Notes under the pieces: generated by a model | Database searches by the model: none | Seen by the model: only the letters and a program-made list of their open reading frames with translations | Told to the model about the DNA's origin: nothing | Position numbers and translations under genes: made by a program | Shown: piece after piece, positions 10,501 through 18,152 of the stretch | How the letters are laid out: the number at the start of each line of letters is the position of its first letter | Numbering within the stretch: the first letter of the stretch is position 1 | Source: Rhodanobacter panaciterrae | GTDB lineage: Bacteria; Pseudomonadota; Gammaproteobacteria; Xanthomonadales; Rhodanobacteraceae | DNA length: 64,000 nt | Assembly: GCF_014651895.1 (NCBI RefSeq) | Contig: NZ_BMXT01000003.1 | Location: forward strand, 1 to 64,000 | Direction of reading: 5' to 3'

Positions 10501-10631
10501 CCTATGCGATTTACGGTGACAGCAGGCTCAATGGGGCAGGGCAGCCGTCAGCTCTGAACGTGAGCTACCTGCGTCCGTATAGCGCACAGACTCCTCGTTA
10601 CGTCCGCTTCGGTATTTCGTACGATTTCTAA
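7560..10631 (+). CDS. Oar-like TonB-dependent receptor with N-terminal carboxypeptidase-regulatory domain
   Basis: The 1023-residue outer-membrane protein has a signal peptide ending SALAQS, a carboxypeptidase-regulatory-like beta domain (about residues 40-105), a plug domain (about 115-240, including AYYVNGFNTTDPLSG and DAAYGRSDGG), and a long beta barrel ending in the outer-membrane signature YVRFGISYDF. This Oar-type class is expanded in xanthomonads and takes up unidentified large substrates using TonB-ExbBD energy. The ATG at 7560 is chosen because GGGGAG lies 10 bases upstream; an in-frame TTG at 7542 overlaps that site. It is a single gene closed by a terminator. Confidence 0.92.
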   Translation: MNSRKNFTTSQLRRTSLAIGLGLCIVGTSALAQSTTGSIFGQAQAGATVLIKSTSGISRQVAVDSTGHYTASALPLGDYTVTLQRDGQTVDSRSNVTLRVGSGTEVSFGAQGAKDLTAVTVQANALPTIDVSAVDSRTVITSEQLAKLPIGRSAEAIALLAPGVVPGSSLITGSLGQPLVSFGGSSVTENAYYVNGFNTTDPLSGLGGLALPYGAIDQQEILTGGYDAAYGRSDGGVISQVGKRGTNEWHFGAQIQWTPTDLQSDPRNFYYVKPSANHDPSVAGPQGAIRQYRKDNKAWTTTVDAYVGGPLIQDKLFFFAAVEGQRQQGTSVAAVSPNVVKGFDTHYRYDNPKWYGKLDWNITDSNILELTGASSKQSYQGAVDNYSYVTHTDGAFSSNATSTKTGSDLYSAKFTSYITDDLSLTALYGKMKGTLYSTTPGYDPNTIALLTPNFQNPALNGNRPIINNQNIVTLANPAHRTTNTNLRIDLSYKLGDHTITGGIDNQNVADMNDGTVTSGPGYAWEYGASNGYITGAPGTDPFVAAPTNGYYVDKYIFGNNASVRTTQRAQYIQDTWQVTDRWLVKAGLRNDQFTNFNGNGVPYLRLTTPQWAPRVGFSWDVNGDSSFKVYGNAGRYYLAMPSTVALRSAGASIYTREYFNYTGIDANGYPTGLSPIATSTGGPISANLEYGIPRDPKTATSTNLRSEYQDEYILGFDKKLGDSWAYGAKATYRNLRNAIDDIGDSDKILAKMDAMGINPASYDPNAVQGSYLINPGSTSIFEIAKLGGGYYTVPVTWKEFGFNTTLKRKYYGLDLYLEHPFDGKWFGKVDYLYSKSYGNSEGQVRSDIGQTDVSATVDWDYAEVMDYANGNLSNDRRHQLKAFGAYQLAPEWMVSGNLQVLSGSPQTCLGRYGVNQTNPSLGYGPYYHWCNGVPFSPGKTHNPWTYTLSLGGEYRPEWAGKKLAFNMTVYNVLNSQRTTQTYAIYGDSRLNGAGQPSALNVSYLRPYSAQTPRYVRFGISYDF

Positions 10632-10667
10632 TGGTCTGATGTAGCAAGTACATTGTTCAGGCTTCAG

Positions 10668-10701
10668 AAAAAACCGCCGGGGTTCCCCGGCGGTTTTTTT
10701 G
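10668..10701 (+). terminator. Terminator of the TonB-dependent receptor gene
   Basis: A 9-bp all-GC stem (ccgccgggg / ccccggcgg, 2-base apparent loop) is flanked by an A run and seven Ts, 37 bases after the receptor stop codon. Confidence 0.93.
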
Positions 10702-10760
10702 TGGCGCGACGGAATAAGCGTCGTGTCACGAGCTTCCACGTAGAGCCAATCTCTTGTTCG

Positions 10761-10790
10761 TTGTGCCTGTAACTTCAGTGCGGCAATAAT
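10761..10790 (+). promoter_or_regulatory. Possible promoter of the MFS-acyltransferase gene
   Basis: The -35 TTGTGC (three of six) and -10 AATAAT (five of six) are spaced 18 bases apart, 58 bases ahead of the start codon and after the preceding terminator. The -35 is weak. Confidence 0.4.
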
Positions 10791-10848
10791 CCCCTCAGTC
10801 GGATAAACCCGAGGGGCCGGTGCAGAAATTCTTCCTACAGGACATCGC

Positions 10849-12723
10849 ATGAGCCAGTTCGCGCTGCTGGGCAAGCGGCGGTTTGCGCCGTTTTTCTGGA
10901 CCCAGGCGCTGGGGGCGTTCAACGACAGTGCGTTCCGCAATGCGATGGTGATGCTGGCGGCGTTCCAGATGGGATTGCCGGAGCGGCAGGTGTCGCTGTA
11001 CACCAATCTCGCGCCAGCGCTGTTCATCCTGCCGTACTTCCTGTTCTCGGCCACCGCCGGGCAATTGGCCGAAAAGTTCGAGAAGACGCGGATCATCCGC
11101 TACGTGAAGCTGTTCGAGATCGCGGCGATGTTGCTGGCGGCGTGGGGTTTCCACACGCATCATCTCGCCTTGCTGCTGGTCGTGCTGTTCATGATGGGCG
11201 TGCACTCGACCGTGTTCGGGCCGATCAAGTACGCGATCCTGCCGCAGGCGCTGAAGCCTAACGAGCTGGTCGGCGGCAACGGCATGGTGGAGATGGGGAC
11301 CCAGCTGGCGATCCTGATCGGCATGATCGTCGGCAATGCGCTGATGCTGCTGGCCGGCGTGGGGCCGCTGGCCTCGGCCGCGTTGACCATCGGCGTGGCG
11401 GTCCTCGGCTATAGCGCGAGTCGGGCGATTCCGCCCGCGCCGGCCACCGCACCGGAGCTGAAGTTCAACTGGAATCCGCTGACCGAGACGGCGCGCGTGC
11501 TTGGCATTACGCATCGCGATCGCGCGGTGTTCAACGCGGTGCTGGGCATCTCGTGGTTCTGGTTCTTCGGCACCGTGCTGGTGGCGCAGTTGCCGGTGTA
11601 TACCAAACTCAATCTCGGCGGCGATGGTTCGGTCAACACGCTGGTGCTGACCTTGTTCTCGCTGGGCACCGGCATCGGTTCGTTGCTGTGCGAGAAGATG
11701 TCGGGCAAGCGGGTGGAGATCGGTCTGGTGCCGCTGGGTGCGTTTGGACTCACCGCGTTCGGCATTGATCTGTTCTTCGCACGGCCGCTGGCTTCGGTGG
11801 TGCAGGGACTGGATTGGCTGGCGTTCCTGCGTGCGGCCGGCAACTGGCGCATCGTGTTCGATCTGACCCTGATCGGCGTGTTCGCCGGCTTTTACGTGGT
11901 GCCGCTGTTTGCCTTCATCCAGAGTCGCGCACCGCGCGAACAGTTGTCGCGGATCATCGCCGGCAACAACATCCTCAATGCGCTGCTGATCTGTTGCGCC
12001 TCCGGCTTCGGTCTTGGGCTGGGCATGCTGGGGTTCGGCGTGCCGCAGATCTTCCTCATCACGGCGTTGCTCAACGCAGTGGTGGCGGTGTACATCTTCA
12101 CCTTGGTGCCCGAGTTCGTGATGCGTTTCATCACCTGGGTGCTGGTGAACACGTTGTACCGGGTGCGCGCAGATGGTGTGCAACACATTCCCGAGGAAGG
12201 CGCTGCCTTGCTGGTGTGTAACCACGTCAGCTTCATGGATCCGCTGCTGCTGATGGCGAACCTACGGCGGCCGGCGCGCTTCGTGATGTATTACAAGATT
12301 TTCAACATCCCGCTGCTGCGCTTCGTGTTCCGCACCGCGAAGGCGATTCCGATCGCGGGCTATAAGGAAGATCCGGCCGTGCTGCAGCAGGCCTATGACG
12401 CGATCGACGACGCGTTGGCGGCCGGTGAGGTGGTGTGCATCTTTCCCGAGGGCGGGCTGACCTGCGATGGCGAGATCGCGCCATTCCGCCCGGGCGTTGA
12501 AAAGATCCTGGCGCGCCGCCCGGTACCGGTGGTGCCGATGGCGCTGCGCGGCCTGTGGGGCAGCGTGTGGAGTCGGCGCGATTCCATGCTGCGCCGGGCA
12601 CGTCTGCCGCGGCGTTTTCGCGCACGGGTGGAGTTGGTGGTCGATGCGCCGCTGGCGCCGGAGCAGGTCACCGTGGCGATACTGGAGGCGCGAGTACGCG
12701 AACTGCGCGGCGAATTCGCCTAG
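10849..12723 (+). CDS. Fusion of LplT-like MFS transporter and PlsC-type 1-acylglycerol-3-phosphate acyltransferase
   Basis: The 624-residue protein joins two domains. Residues 1 to about 415 form a 10-12-helix major facilitator of the LplT lysophospholipid-flippase type. Residues about 430-624 form an acyltransferase with the NHVSFMD (H-x4-D) catalytic motif at about 458 and the FPEGG motif at about 532. In enterobacteria LplT imports lysophospholipid and the separate Aas protein re-acylates it. Here transport and acyl transfer lie in one chain, and the acyl-ACP synthetase (AMP-binding) domain of Aas is absent. The likely role is lysophospholipid recovery and repair at the inner membrane. 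The start has only a weak AGGA upstream. Confidence 0.88.
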   Translation: MSQFALLGKRRFAPFFWTQALGAFNDSAFRNAMVMLAAFQMGLPERQVSLYTNLAPALFILPYFLFSATAGQLAEKFEKTRIIRYVKLFEIAAMLLAAWGFHTHHLALLLVVLFMMGVHSTVFGPIKYAILPQALKPNELVGGNGMVEMGTQLAILIGMIVGNALMLLAGVGPLASAALTIGVAVLGYSASRAIPPAPATAPELKFNWNPLTETARVLGITHRDRAVFNAVLGISWFWFFGTVLVAQLPVYTKLNLGGDGSVNTLVLTLFSLGTGIGSLLCEKMSGKRVEIGLVPLGAFGLTAFGIDLFFARPLASVVQGLDWLAFLRAAGNWRIVFDLTLIGVFAGFYVVPLFAFIQSRAPREQLSRIIAGNNILNALLICCASGFGLGLGMLGFGVPQIFLITALLNAVVAVYIFTLVPEFVMRFITWVLVNTLYRVRADGVQHIPEEGAALLVCNHVSFMDPLLLMANLRRPARFVMYYKIFNIPLLRFVFRTAKAIPIAGYKEDPAVLQQAYDAIDDALAAGEVVCIFPEGGLTCDGEIAPFRPGVEKILARRPVPVVPMALRGLWGSVWSRRDSMLRRARLPRRFRARVELVVDAPLAPEQVTVAILEARVRELRGEFA

Positions 12724-12729
12724 CCAGGG

Positions 12730-13599
12730 TCAGCTCACCCAGCCGCCAATCACGATCAGCGCCGCGACGCTCAACCACGCCAGCAGCGCGCGCAGCAAGA
12801 CGCCACGCAGGCGCACTAGTTCGGCGAGTGGATCGCTGTGTTCCTCGGCATAACCATCACCGGCCTCGATGTCGATCAGTACATCGGCCTGCGCCGCCGC
12901 GCCGAGAAAGCCCGGCTCGCTGCCATACCAGCTGGTAGCCGCAGCCTGACTGTGCCAGCGTCTCCAAGCCCCGATCACGGCGTCCCAGTGGCCGACGAAG
13001 GCCAGCGTGAAAGTCAGCAACTGGGCCGGCAGCCAGTCCAGCGCATTGGCCACGTAATGGGCAGCGCTGCGGCTGCTCGAATCGAGTTGCAGCGAGTCGT
13101 TGCGTGCCAGCGTCTGCGCCAGCCGGTACAGCAGCGCGCCGGCCGGGCCGAGCAGGAAGAACCACAGCAGCACGGCGAAGCGCCGGCGCAATGCGGCGTA
13201 GGCGATCGCCACGCCCAAGGCAGGTGCGCTCCAGGCGATCGGAGAACCATCGTCGGCCAGCATCTGCGCCGCGGCCTCGCGGCTGGGACCATCCGGAGCG
13301 CCCAGGATCGCTTCCAAGTCGGCCTCGAATTCGCGCGGGCCGAAACAGTAGAGTAGCACGGCCAGCGAAAACAGCAGTTGCAGCAATCCGCCCAGCGGAG
13401 TGTGGCCGAGCAACCACCATAGCAGCGCGCACAACACGGTCGGCAGCAGCAGGGCCAGCACGATACGACCGCTGCCGCTGGTGTCCGCCAGCTGCGTCAC
13501 CCAGCGGCGAAACAGGCCGTCGCTGCGCCAGCGTGCGAGCTGCGGCATGACATGCAGCAGGCCAAGGGCGATGAGGGCAACAAGCAGACTGATAGCCAT
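12730..13599 (-). CDS. AmpE/CobD-like inner-membrane protein
   Basis: The 289-residue integral membrane protein resembles the AmpE regulatory-signalling family. It has helices at the N terminus, in the middle and at the C terminus, an FEADLEAIL stretch, and a WLPAQLLTF...GHWDAVIGAW segment like the CobD/AmpE core. AmpE is the transmembrane partner of the AmpD amidase in beta-lactamase signalling, but no ampD or ampC is nearby, so the function remains general. I take the ATG at 13599; a TTG at 13617 is the only upstream alternative. It converges on the MFS fusion gene with a 6-base gap. Confidence 0.65.
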   Translation of the reverse strand: MAISLLVALIALGLLHVMPQLARWRSDGLFRRWVTQLADTSGSGRIVLALLLPTVLCALLWWLLGHTPLGGLLQLLFSLAVLLYCFGPREFEADLEAILGAPDGPSREAAAQMLADDGSPIAWSAPALGVAIAYAALRRRFAVLLWFFLLGPAGALLYRLAQTLARNDSLQLDSSSRSAAHYVANALDWLPAQLLTFTLAFVGHWDAVIGAWRRWHSQAAATSWYGSEPGFLGAAAQADVLIDIEAGDGYAEEHSDPLAELVRLRGVLLRALLAWLSVAALIVIGGWVS

Positions 13600-13705
13600 G
13601 ACGGAATGAACTCGCAAGCAGTCATTGCATTGTATGCGAGGGATCGCTCATTCCACAGGCCGGCGTTGGATGACGTTGCTCGACGGGCGGCCATTCCGAC
13701 CTGGA

Positions 13706-14680
13706 TCAACCCGAAGGGATAGCTGCGGCCAATTGGTCCAGATCCAGTCCGGCGCGTTGTTGCAACCAGTACGCCAGCAACCGGTACGACACCGACAGCG
13801 CCGTGGAAGGCACGAAGCTGCCCTCGGCGATGCCGTCGACGATCTGCTGCGGCGTGAACCAGCGCGCGTCCTCCAGTTCGTGGTCGCGCATGTCGATCCG
13901 GCGCGACACCGCGGTGGCGATGAAGCCGACCATCAGCGAGGCAGGCATCGGCCACGGCTGCGAGGAGTGATAGTGCACTTCATCGACGATGACGCCGGCT
14001 TCCTCGGCCACTTCGCGGCGCACCGCGTCTTCCAGCGATTCACCCGGCTCGACAAAGCCAGCTAGCGTCGAGTAACGGCCAGGTGGCCAACTGGCCTGGC
14101 GGCCGAGCAGGCAGGCGCCGTCGTGCTCGACCAGCATGATGACGGCGGCATCCGTGCGCGGGAAATGCAGGCGCGCGCAGTCCGGATTGGTGCATTGCGC
14201 GCGATGGCCGGCCGCAACCAGCTGCAGCGGCGCGCCGCAACGGGCGCAATGGCGCGTCTCGCGCTGCCAGTGCGACAGACCCTTGGCATACGCGAACAGG
14301 CCTGCCTCGTCTGCCGCCAGACGCAGGCCGGCACTGCGCAGATTCATGCGGCGCGCGTCGAGCGCGTTTTCCAGTTCGTCGATGCGATGGGCGTCGTCCA
14401 ATACCAGCAGAAAATGCGGCCGCTGATCGGCGATGCCGAGCAGGGTCGTCGGTACGTCGGCTAGCCATTGCGCGCGCTCATGGGTATCGAGCCAGCGCAG
14501 CCCTTCGCGATCGCGCCGCATGAACGCTTCGCCGGCGGCATCCAGCAGCAGATAACGCGCTTGGGTCGAGTTGGCTTGTTCGGTAACCCACGCAGATTCA
14601 TCGCGCCGCTCGGCGATCCGGTCGAGGATCAGGCTGAGCCCGGCGAAAGTGTTGGGACGCGGCAGCTTGGCCCGATCCAT
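13706..14680 (-). CDS. nudC: NADH/NAD-cap pyrophosphatase NudC
   Basis: The 324-residue Nudix hydrolase has the NudC architecture: an N-terminal domain, a zinc ribbon CX2C-X14-CX4C starting at about residue 143, a Nudix box GFVEPGES...REVAEEAGV at about 209-231, and the NADH-specific motif SQPWPMPASLM. NudC splits NADH to NMNH and AMP and removes NAD caps from RNA. It lies 12 bases downstream of erpA on the same strand, so the two are probably co-transcribed. The ATG at 14680 is the only good start in that gap. Confidence 0.95.
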   Translation of the reverse strand: MDRAKLPRPNTFAGLSLILDRIAERRDESAWVTEQANSTQARYLLLDAAGEAFMRRDREGLRWLDTHERAQWLADVPTTLLGIADQRPHFLLVLDDAHRIDELENALDARRMNLRSAGLRLAADEAGLFAYAKGLSHWQRETRHCARCGAPLQLVAAGHRAQCTNPDCARLHFPRTDAAVIMLVEHDGACLLGRQASWPPGRYSTLAGFVEPGESLEDAVRREVAEEAGVIVDEVHYHSSQPWPMPASLMVGFIATAVSRRIDMRDHELEDARWFTPQQIVDGIAEGSFVPSTALSVSYRLLAYWLQQRAGLDLDQLAAAIPSG

Positions 14681-14692
14681 GGAACGATCCGC

Positions 14693-15067
14693 TCAGGTGG
14701 AGAACGAGGAGCCGCAGCCGCAGGTGGTCTTGGCGTTCGGATTGCTGATGACGAACTGCGAGCCGCTGAGATTCTCGGCGTAGTCGATCTGCGCGCCGGT
14801 GAGGTACTGCAGTGACAGCGGATCGCACAGCAGGGTGACGCCTTCACGCTCGACCGCAAAGTCGTCCTCGGCCTGGGCTTCATCGAAGGTGAAGCCGTAC
14901 TGGAATCCCGAGCAGCCGCCACCGCTGATGTACACCCGCAGCTTCAGCGCCGGGTTGCCTTCTTCGGCAATCAGCTCATGCACCTTGTGTGCGGCGGCCG
15001 CGGTGAACAGCAGCGGCGCGCCACTGCTGCGGTAATCGGGGATCGCGACGAGAGTTTCCATGGTCAT
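14693..15067 (-). CDS. erpA: Iron-sulfur cluster insertion protein ErpA (A-type carrier)
   Basis: The 124-residue A-type carrier has the three invariant cysteines: Cys52 in [11 protein letters not shown], and Cys116 and Cys118 in the C-terminal CGCGSSF. A-type carriers hand [2Fe-2S] or [4Fe-4S] clusters to apoproteins in the cytoplasm. The acidic middle segment and stand-alone position outside an isc operon favour ErpA over IscA. Two in-frame ATGs (15067 and 15061) lie close together; I take the first. It heads a likely erpA-nudC unit. Confidence 0.9.
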   Translation of the reverse strand: MTMETLVAIPDYRSSGAPLLFTAAAAHKVHELIAEEGNPALKLRVYISGGGCSGFQYGFTFDEAQAEDDFAVEREGVTLLCDPLSLQYLTGAQIDYAENLSGSQFVISNPNAKTTCGCGSSFST

Positions 15068-15120
15068 CTAGATGGGGTCGTGACGGACAAGCGCAAGCAT
15101 ACCGGTTCAGACAGGTACGT

Positions 15121-15543
15121 TCAGGCCGGCACGGCCTCGTCGAGCTCGGCATCCGGTGCCGGCAACTCACGCTGCGCCTCCTCGGCCTGGCGCGAGATGC
15201 GTCCGTTGACCTGGGCGCCGGCGGCCATTTCCAGCGTGTGATAGCGCAAGTCGCCGTCGATGCGCGCCTGCGGCGCCAGTTCCAGCCGGGCACTGACATA
15301 CACATCACCCGTCACGTGGCCGTTGATCACGGCCTGCGGCACGCGGATCTCGCCGTGTACCTGGCCATACTCGCTGAGCGTGAACATGGCATCGTCGCCT
15401 TCGCCCAGTACGGTGCCTTCGATGCGGCCATCCAGATGCAGCGCGCCGCTGAAGCGCAGATCGCCGCGGATCAGCGTGCCGCGGGCAATCAGGCTGGTCT
15501 CGTGGCTGGTGTGGTTGCGATCGTTGCGTTTACGGTTGAGCAT
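15121..15543 (-). CDS. Bactofilin family cytoskeletal protein
   Basis: The 140-residue protein is a typical bactofilin: a short disordered N terminus (about 1-15), a central right-handed beta-helix of short repeats with glycines (LIARGTLIRGDLRFSGALHL onward), and an acidic Pro/Ala-rich tail from about residue 118. Bactofilins polymerise without nucleotide into membrane-associated filaments and position cell-wall enzymes. A GAGGGG site 8 bases upstream supports the ATG at 15543. The start lies within the end of the upstream DUF6776 gene (14-base overlap), so the pair is translationally coupled and probably acts together. Confidence 0.92.
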   Translation of the reverse strand: MLNRKRNDRNHTSHETSLIARGTLIRGDLRFSGALHLDGRIEGTVLGEGDDAMFTLSEYGQVHGEIRVPQAVINGHVTGDVYVSARLELAPQARIDGDLRYHTLEMAAGAQVNGRISRQAEEAQRELPAPDAELDEAVPA

Positions 15544-16291
15544 CGTGATCCCCCTCGGCAGTAGTGATATTGCCGCTCAGTGCGGCGCCCCAGGCGACGG
15601 TACGGTCGACCGGATCGCCGCTGGCGGGCTGAATGAGAATGCGCAGTCGCGTGGGGCGGAAATCTGCCGGCAACACGATGGTGCCGTGCAACTGCTGGAA
15701 ATACATGAAACGGAATGGCAGGCCATCTTTCTGTGTGGCATCGCTCAGCGCCGGCCACGCCAGGGTAACCGCCTTGTCGCCGCGCAAACCCTCCACGCTG
15801 ATCGTCGCGTTGCCGGTGGTTTCGTCGCCACGCTTCGCGTTCTGAGTCAGGCTCAGGGTGAGATTCCAGCCGCGCGAACCGGTAATCGGCTGCAGCTTCA
15901 CCTCCTGCAACTTCAAGCCCTGCCGCTGGGCATCGCCACCGACCAACCGCGCATAGAAACCCAGATCGGCACGCAAACCGCTGAGTTCTTCCTCGCGTTG
16001 AGCCAACGTGCCGCGCAACGAACGGGTGGCGACCTCATTGACCTGGGCAGCGCGCTGCAGATTCGCGACCTGCTGCTCGAGGTCACCAATCCGCCCCTGC
16101 AGGACGCGTTGCTGGCGCAGGTCGATAGCGGCGGGCATAGCACGGCGAGTCAAGGTGCCGACGATCAGACCGATTAGCAACAGACTAACCAGCCACGCGA
16201 TACCAAGCCACCACCAGCGCCGTCGATGGCCGACGTCATCGTGCTGACGCACGACGAAACGTGGCGGTGGTCGTGAAGCCATGCGGGCCAT
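15530..16291 (-). CDS. DUF6776-type membrane-anchored coiled-coil protein
   Basis: The 253-residue protein has a basic cytoplasmic N terminus, one transmembrane helix (about residues 26-46), a coiled coil (about 55-110, with LEQQVANLQRAAQ and LAQREEELSGLRADL), and a C-terminal domain of beta character to the end, presumably periplasmic. The layout recalls PilN/FtsL-like bitopic proteins, and I take it as the DUF6776 family often found before bactofilin in Xanthomonadales. The function is unknown; an envelope anchor for the bactofilin filament is a reasonable inference from the 14-base gene overlap. An ATG nine bases in (16282) is an alternative start. Confidence 0.75.
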   Translation of the reverse strand: MARMASRPPPRFVVRQHDDVGHRRRWWWLGIAWLVSLLLIGLIVGTLTRRAMPAAIDLRQQRVLQGRIGDLEQQVANLQRAAQVNEVATRSLRGTLAQREEELSGLRADLGFYARLVGGDAQRQGLKLQEVKLQPITGSRGWNLTLSLTQNAKRGDETTGNATISVEGLRGDKAVTLAWPALSDATQKDGLPFRFMYFQQLHGTIVLPADFRPTRLRILIQPASGDPVDRTVAWGAALSGNITTAEGDHDAQP

Positions 16292-16396
16292 TCCGGGGAA
16301 AACCGAAGGTATAGCCCTGCGGCGAGGAAAGCGTCAAGGAACCGGTGCACGCTTCAATGCGGCAGCGCCACCCGGCGTTGCCGCGCACGATATGGC

Positions 16397-16867
16397 TCAG
16401 CTCTGCATCTTGCTCTGCAGGTAGCGCTCCGCGCCGATGTCCTTGATCAGGCTGAACTGGGTTTCCAGCCAGTCGATGTGTTCTTCCTCGTCGTGCAGGA
16501 TGTCCTTGAACAGGTCGCGGCTGATGTAGTCGGCAATGCCTTCGCTATGTGCGATCGCGGCGCGCAGATCGACCACGGCGGCCAGTTCCAGATCCAGATC
16601 GCCCTGCAGCGATTCCAGCACATTCTCGCCGATGCGCAGCTTGCCAAGATGCTGCAGGTTCGGTAGGCCGTCGAGGAACAGGATGCGCTCGATCAGATGA
16701 TCGGCGTGCTTCATCTCCTCGATCGATTCTTTGTACTCGTGCTCGGCCAGCTCGGCATAGCCCCAGTCCTTGAGCATCCGGTAATGCAGGAAGTACTGGT
16801 TGATCGCGGTCAGCTCGTTGTAGAGCACCTTGTTGAGGAACTCGATGACCTTGGCATCACCTTTCAT
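16397..16867 (-). CDS. bfr: Bacterioferritin
   Basis: The 156-residue iron-storage protein has every ferroxidase ligand in place: Glu18, Glu51, His54, Glu94, Glu127 and His130. It also has Met52, the axial haem ligand between subunits, so it is a haem-containing bacterioferritin and not a plain ferritin. It forms 24-subunit shells that oxidise and store iron. GGGAG lies 7 bases before the ATG. Its partner bfd lies upstream on the same strand, 148 bases away. A TATAGT -10 (16897-16902 on the minus strand) suggests its own promoter. Confidence 0.97.
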   Translation of the reverse strand: MKGDAKVIEFLNKVLYNELTAINQYFLHYRMLKDWGYAELAEHEYKESIEEMKHADHLIERILFLDGLPNLQHLGKLRIGENVLESLQGDLDLELAAVVDLRAAIAHSEGIADYISRDLFKDILHDEEEHIDWLETQFSLIKDIGAERYLQSKMQS

Positions 16868-17015
16868 GGTCTTTCTCCCTTCGACAAACGACGCCGACTA
16901 TACAAAGTCCGCGCAGCCGCGGACGAAATGCGAATGGCAATGGTTTGCCCGTACATCGAATGTGTATGGGCCAAGCGGCCGGCTGGCTGATTGGGATGGA
17001 GCGGGAGGGGAGGGC

Positions 17016-17213
17016 TCAGGCCGCAGCGAGCGGCAGCTGGCACAGCACCTGCGAAACCGCCTTGTCGAGCGTGGCACGTGCTTCCTGCTCGCAGCAGCCG
17101 CAGCAATCGGAACAGCCGGTGCGCGCCTGCAATTCGGCAAACGAATGCACGCCATCGGCCGCTTCGCGGCGGATGTCATGATCGGTAACGGCGTTGCACA
17201 GACAGATATACAT
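17016..17213 (-). CDS. bfd: Bacterioferritin-associated ferredoxin
   Basis: The 65-residue [2Fe-2S] protein begins MYICLCN, as Bfd proteins do. The cluster ligands are Cys4, Cys6, Cys38 and Cys41. Three more cysteines (34, 37 and 40) crowd the C-terminal ligand loop. Bfd docks on bacterioferritin and passes electrons that release stored iron. The ATG at 17213 is fixed by homology. An open frame extends 96 codons upstream, but that part is spurious. The predicted promoter ends right at the start codon, so the mRNA may be leaderless, and a Fur box overlaps the promoter. Confidence 0.95.
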   Translation of the reverse strand: MYICLCNAVTDHDIRREAADGVHSFAELQARTGCSDCCGCCEQEARATLDKAVSQVLCQLPLAAA

Positions 17214-17220
17214 GGCGCGT

Positions 17221-17249
17221 ATAAGAACGCGAATGCGAATGATTGTCAA
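17221..17249 (-). promoter_or_regulatory. bfd promoter with overlapping Fur box
   Basis: On the minus strand a perfect -35 TTGACA (17249-17244) is followed after 17 bases by TCTTAT (17226-17221, four of six). Positions 17229-17247 match the 19-bp Fur consensus at 13 positions when read on the plus strand (three NAT-type hexamers: gcgaat, gcgaat, gattgt). The box fills the spacer and part of the -35. Repression by iron-loaded Fur is the expected logic for Bfd, which is needed when iron is scarce. Confidence 0.7.
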
Positions 17250-17280
17250 CAATCCGGCTATCAGTTGCTGTTGAATCCGT

Positions 17281-17841
17281 TCAGGCCGCTTCGCGGCCGT
17301 CACGTGGCCCGGTCGGCGGAGTATCGGCAGTATCCCGTGGCGGCAGCGTGCCGAGTTCGACGCTGCACAGGCTCTCCACCAAGGGTGCGAAGTGGCGCAG
17401 GGCCCGCTCGTAGACCTGCCGCTTGAAATTAACGACGTGCGCGGCCGGGTACCAGAAGTCGACCCAGCGCCACAGATCGAACTCCGGCTTGTCGCACGCA
17501 TCCAGCTTCAGGGCATCCTCGCCGCCAACCAGCTTGAGCAGAAACCACACCTGCTTCTGGCCAATGCAGGTAGGCCGCTGGTGATGGCGTACATACCGGT
17601 TCGGCAGGCGGTAACGCAGCCAGCCGTGGGTGGCACTGATGACTTCGACGTGATGCGCGGCGAGCCCGGTTTCTTCTTCCAGCTCGCGGTACATCGCTTC
17701 CAGCGGGGTTTCGTCCGAGCGCATGCCACCCTGCGGAAACTGCCAGCCATCACGATTGATCCGGCGCGCCCAGAACAGTTGGCCGGCTGCATTCAGCAGC
17801 ACGATGCCGACATTCGGACGATAGCCATCAACATCAATCAT
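17281..17841 (-). CDS. rppH: RNA 5'-pyrophosphohydrolase RppH
   Basis: The 186-residue Nudix hydrolase begins [17 protein letters not shown] and carries the Nudix box [20 protein letters not shown] plus the [10 protein letters not shown] segment typical of RppH. RppH removes pyrophosphate from 5'-triphosphate or diphosphate RNA and so starts mRNA decay. The ATG at 17841 is chosen because AGGAGG lies just upstream; 13 codons further up are open but unsupported. The C-terminal tail (about 165-186) is Pro/Arg-rich and variable. It precedes bfd on the same strand, but bfd has its own promoter. Confidence 0.94.
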   Translation of the reverse strand: MIDVDGYRPNVGIVLLNAAGQLFWARRINRDGWQFPQGGMRSDETPLEAMYRELEEETGLAAHHVEVISATHGWLRYRLPNRYVRHHQRPTCIGQKQVWFLLKLVGGEDALKLDACDKPEFDLWRWVDFWYPAAHVVNFKRQVYERALRHFAPLVESLCSVELGTLPPRDTADTPPTGPRDGREAA

Positions 17842-18019
17842 GTAGCCTCCTGGAGTCGTACGGCGCGGTTCGCCGCGCAAGACCGCATCCAGTCTTGAGC
17901 CGATTCAACCACAGCGCGCGAAGCAGCGGCAAGCGGCAGACTTGAACCGGCGGGGCTACACGACTACACTGCCGCGCCCCGCCCGTATCGCTCTGATGCG
18001 GCATGGCGGGATTCCTCAA

Positions 18020-18096
18020 GGCTATGTAGCTCAGCTGGTTAGAGCACAGCACTCATAATGCTGGGGTCGGTGGTTCGAGTCCACCCATAGCCACCA
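18020..18096 (+). tRNA. tRNA-Met (CAU), elongator
   Basis: A full cloverleaf: acceptor arms GGCTATG / CATAGCC with discriminator A and encoded CCA; D arm gctc/gagc; anticodon stem cagca/tgctg with loop ctcataa, so anticodon CAT is at 18054-18056; T arm ggtgg/ccacc with ttcgagt loop. The body closely follows the gammaproteobacterial elongator tRNA-Met, not the initiator (the acceptor 1-72 pair is G-C) and not the tRNA-Ile2 pattern. Confidence 0.96.
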
Positions 18097-18152
18097 AACG
18101 CGTCGTGCGTGTTTTCTGCCGCCGACACATCATCTGCACGCAGGCGTTCGCC

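Noticed and set aside
10795..12225. 476-codon His/Gln-rich open frame antisense to the MFS fusion
   Set aside because: His/Gln/Arg-rich shadow composition; the sense gene has clear catalytic motifs.
16924..16942. Fur box upstream of bfr (shares aatgcgaatg with the bfd box)
   Set aside because: Only about 8 of 19 positions fit the consensus and it lies upstream of the predicted promoter; too weak to call.
18020..18096. tRNA-Met as an integration site for a mobile element
   Set aside because: No integrase and no repeat of the tRNA 3' end nearby; queD follows directly.
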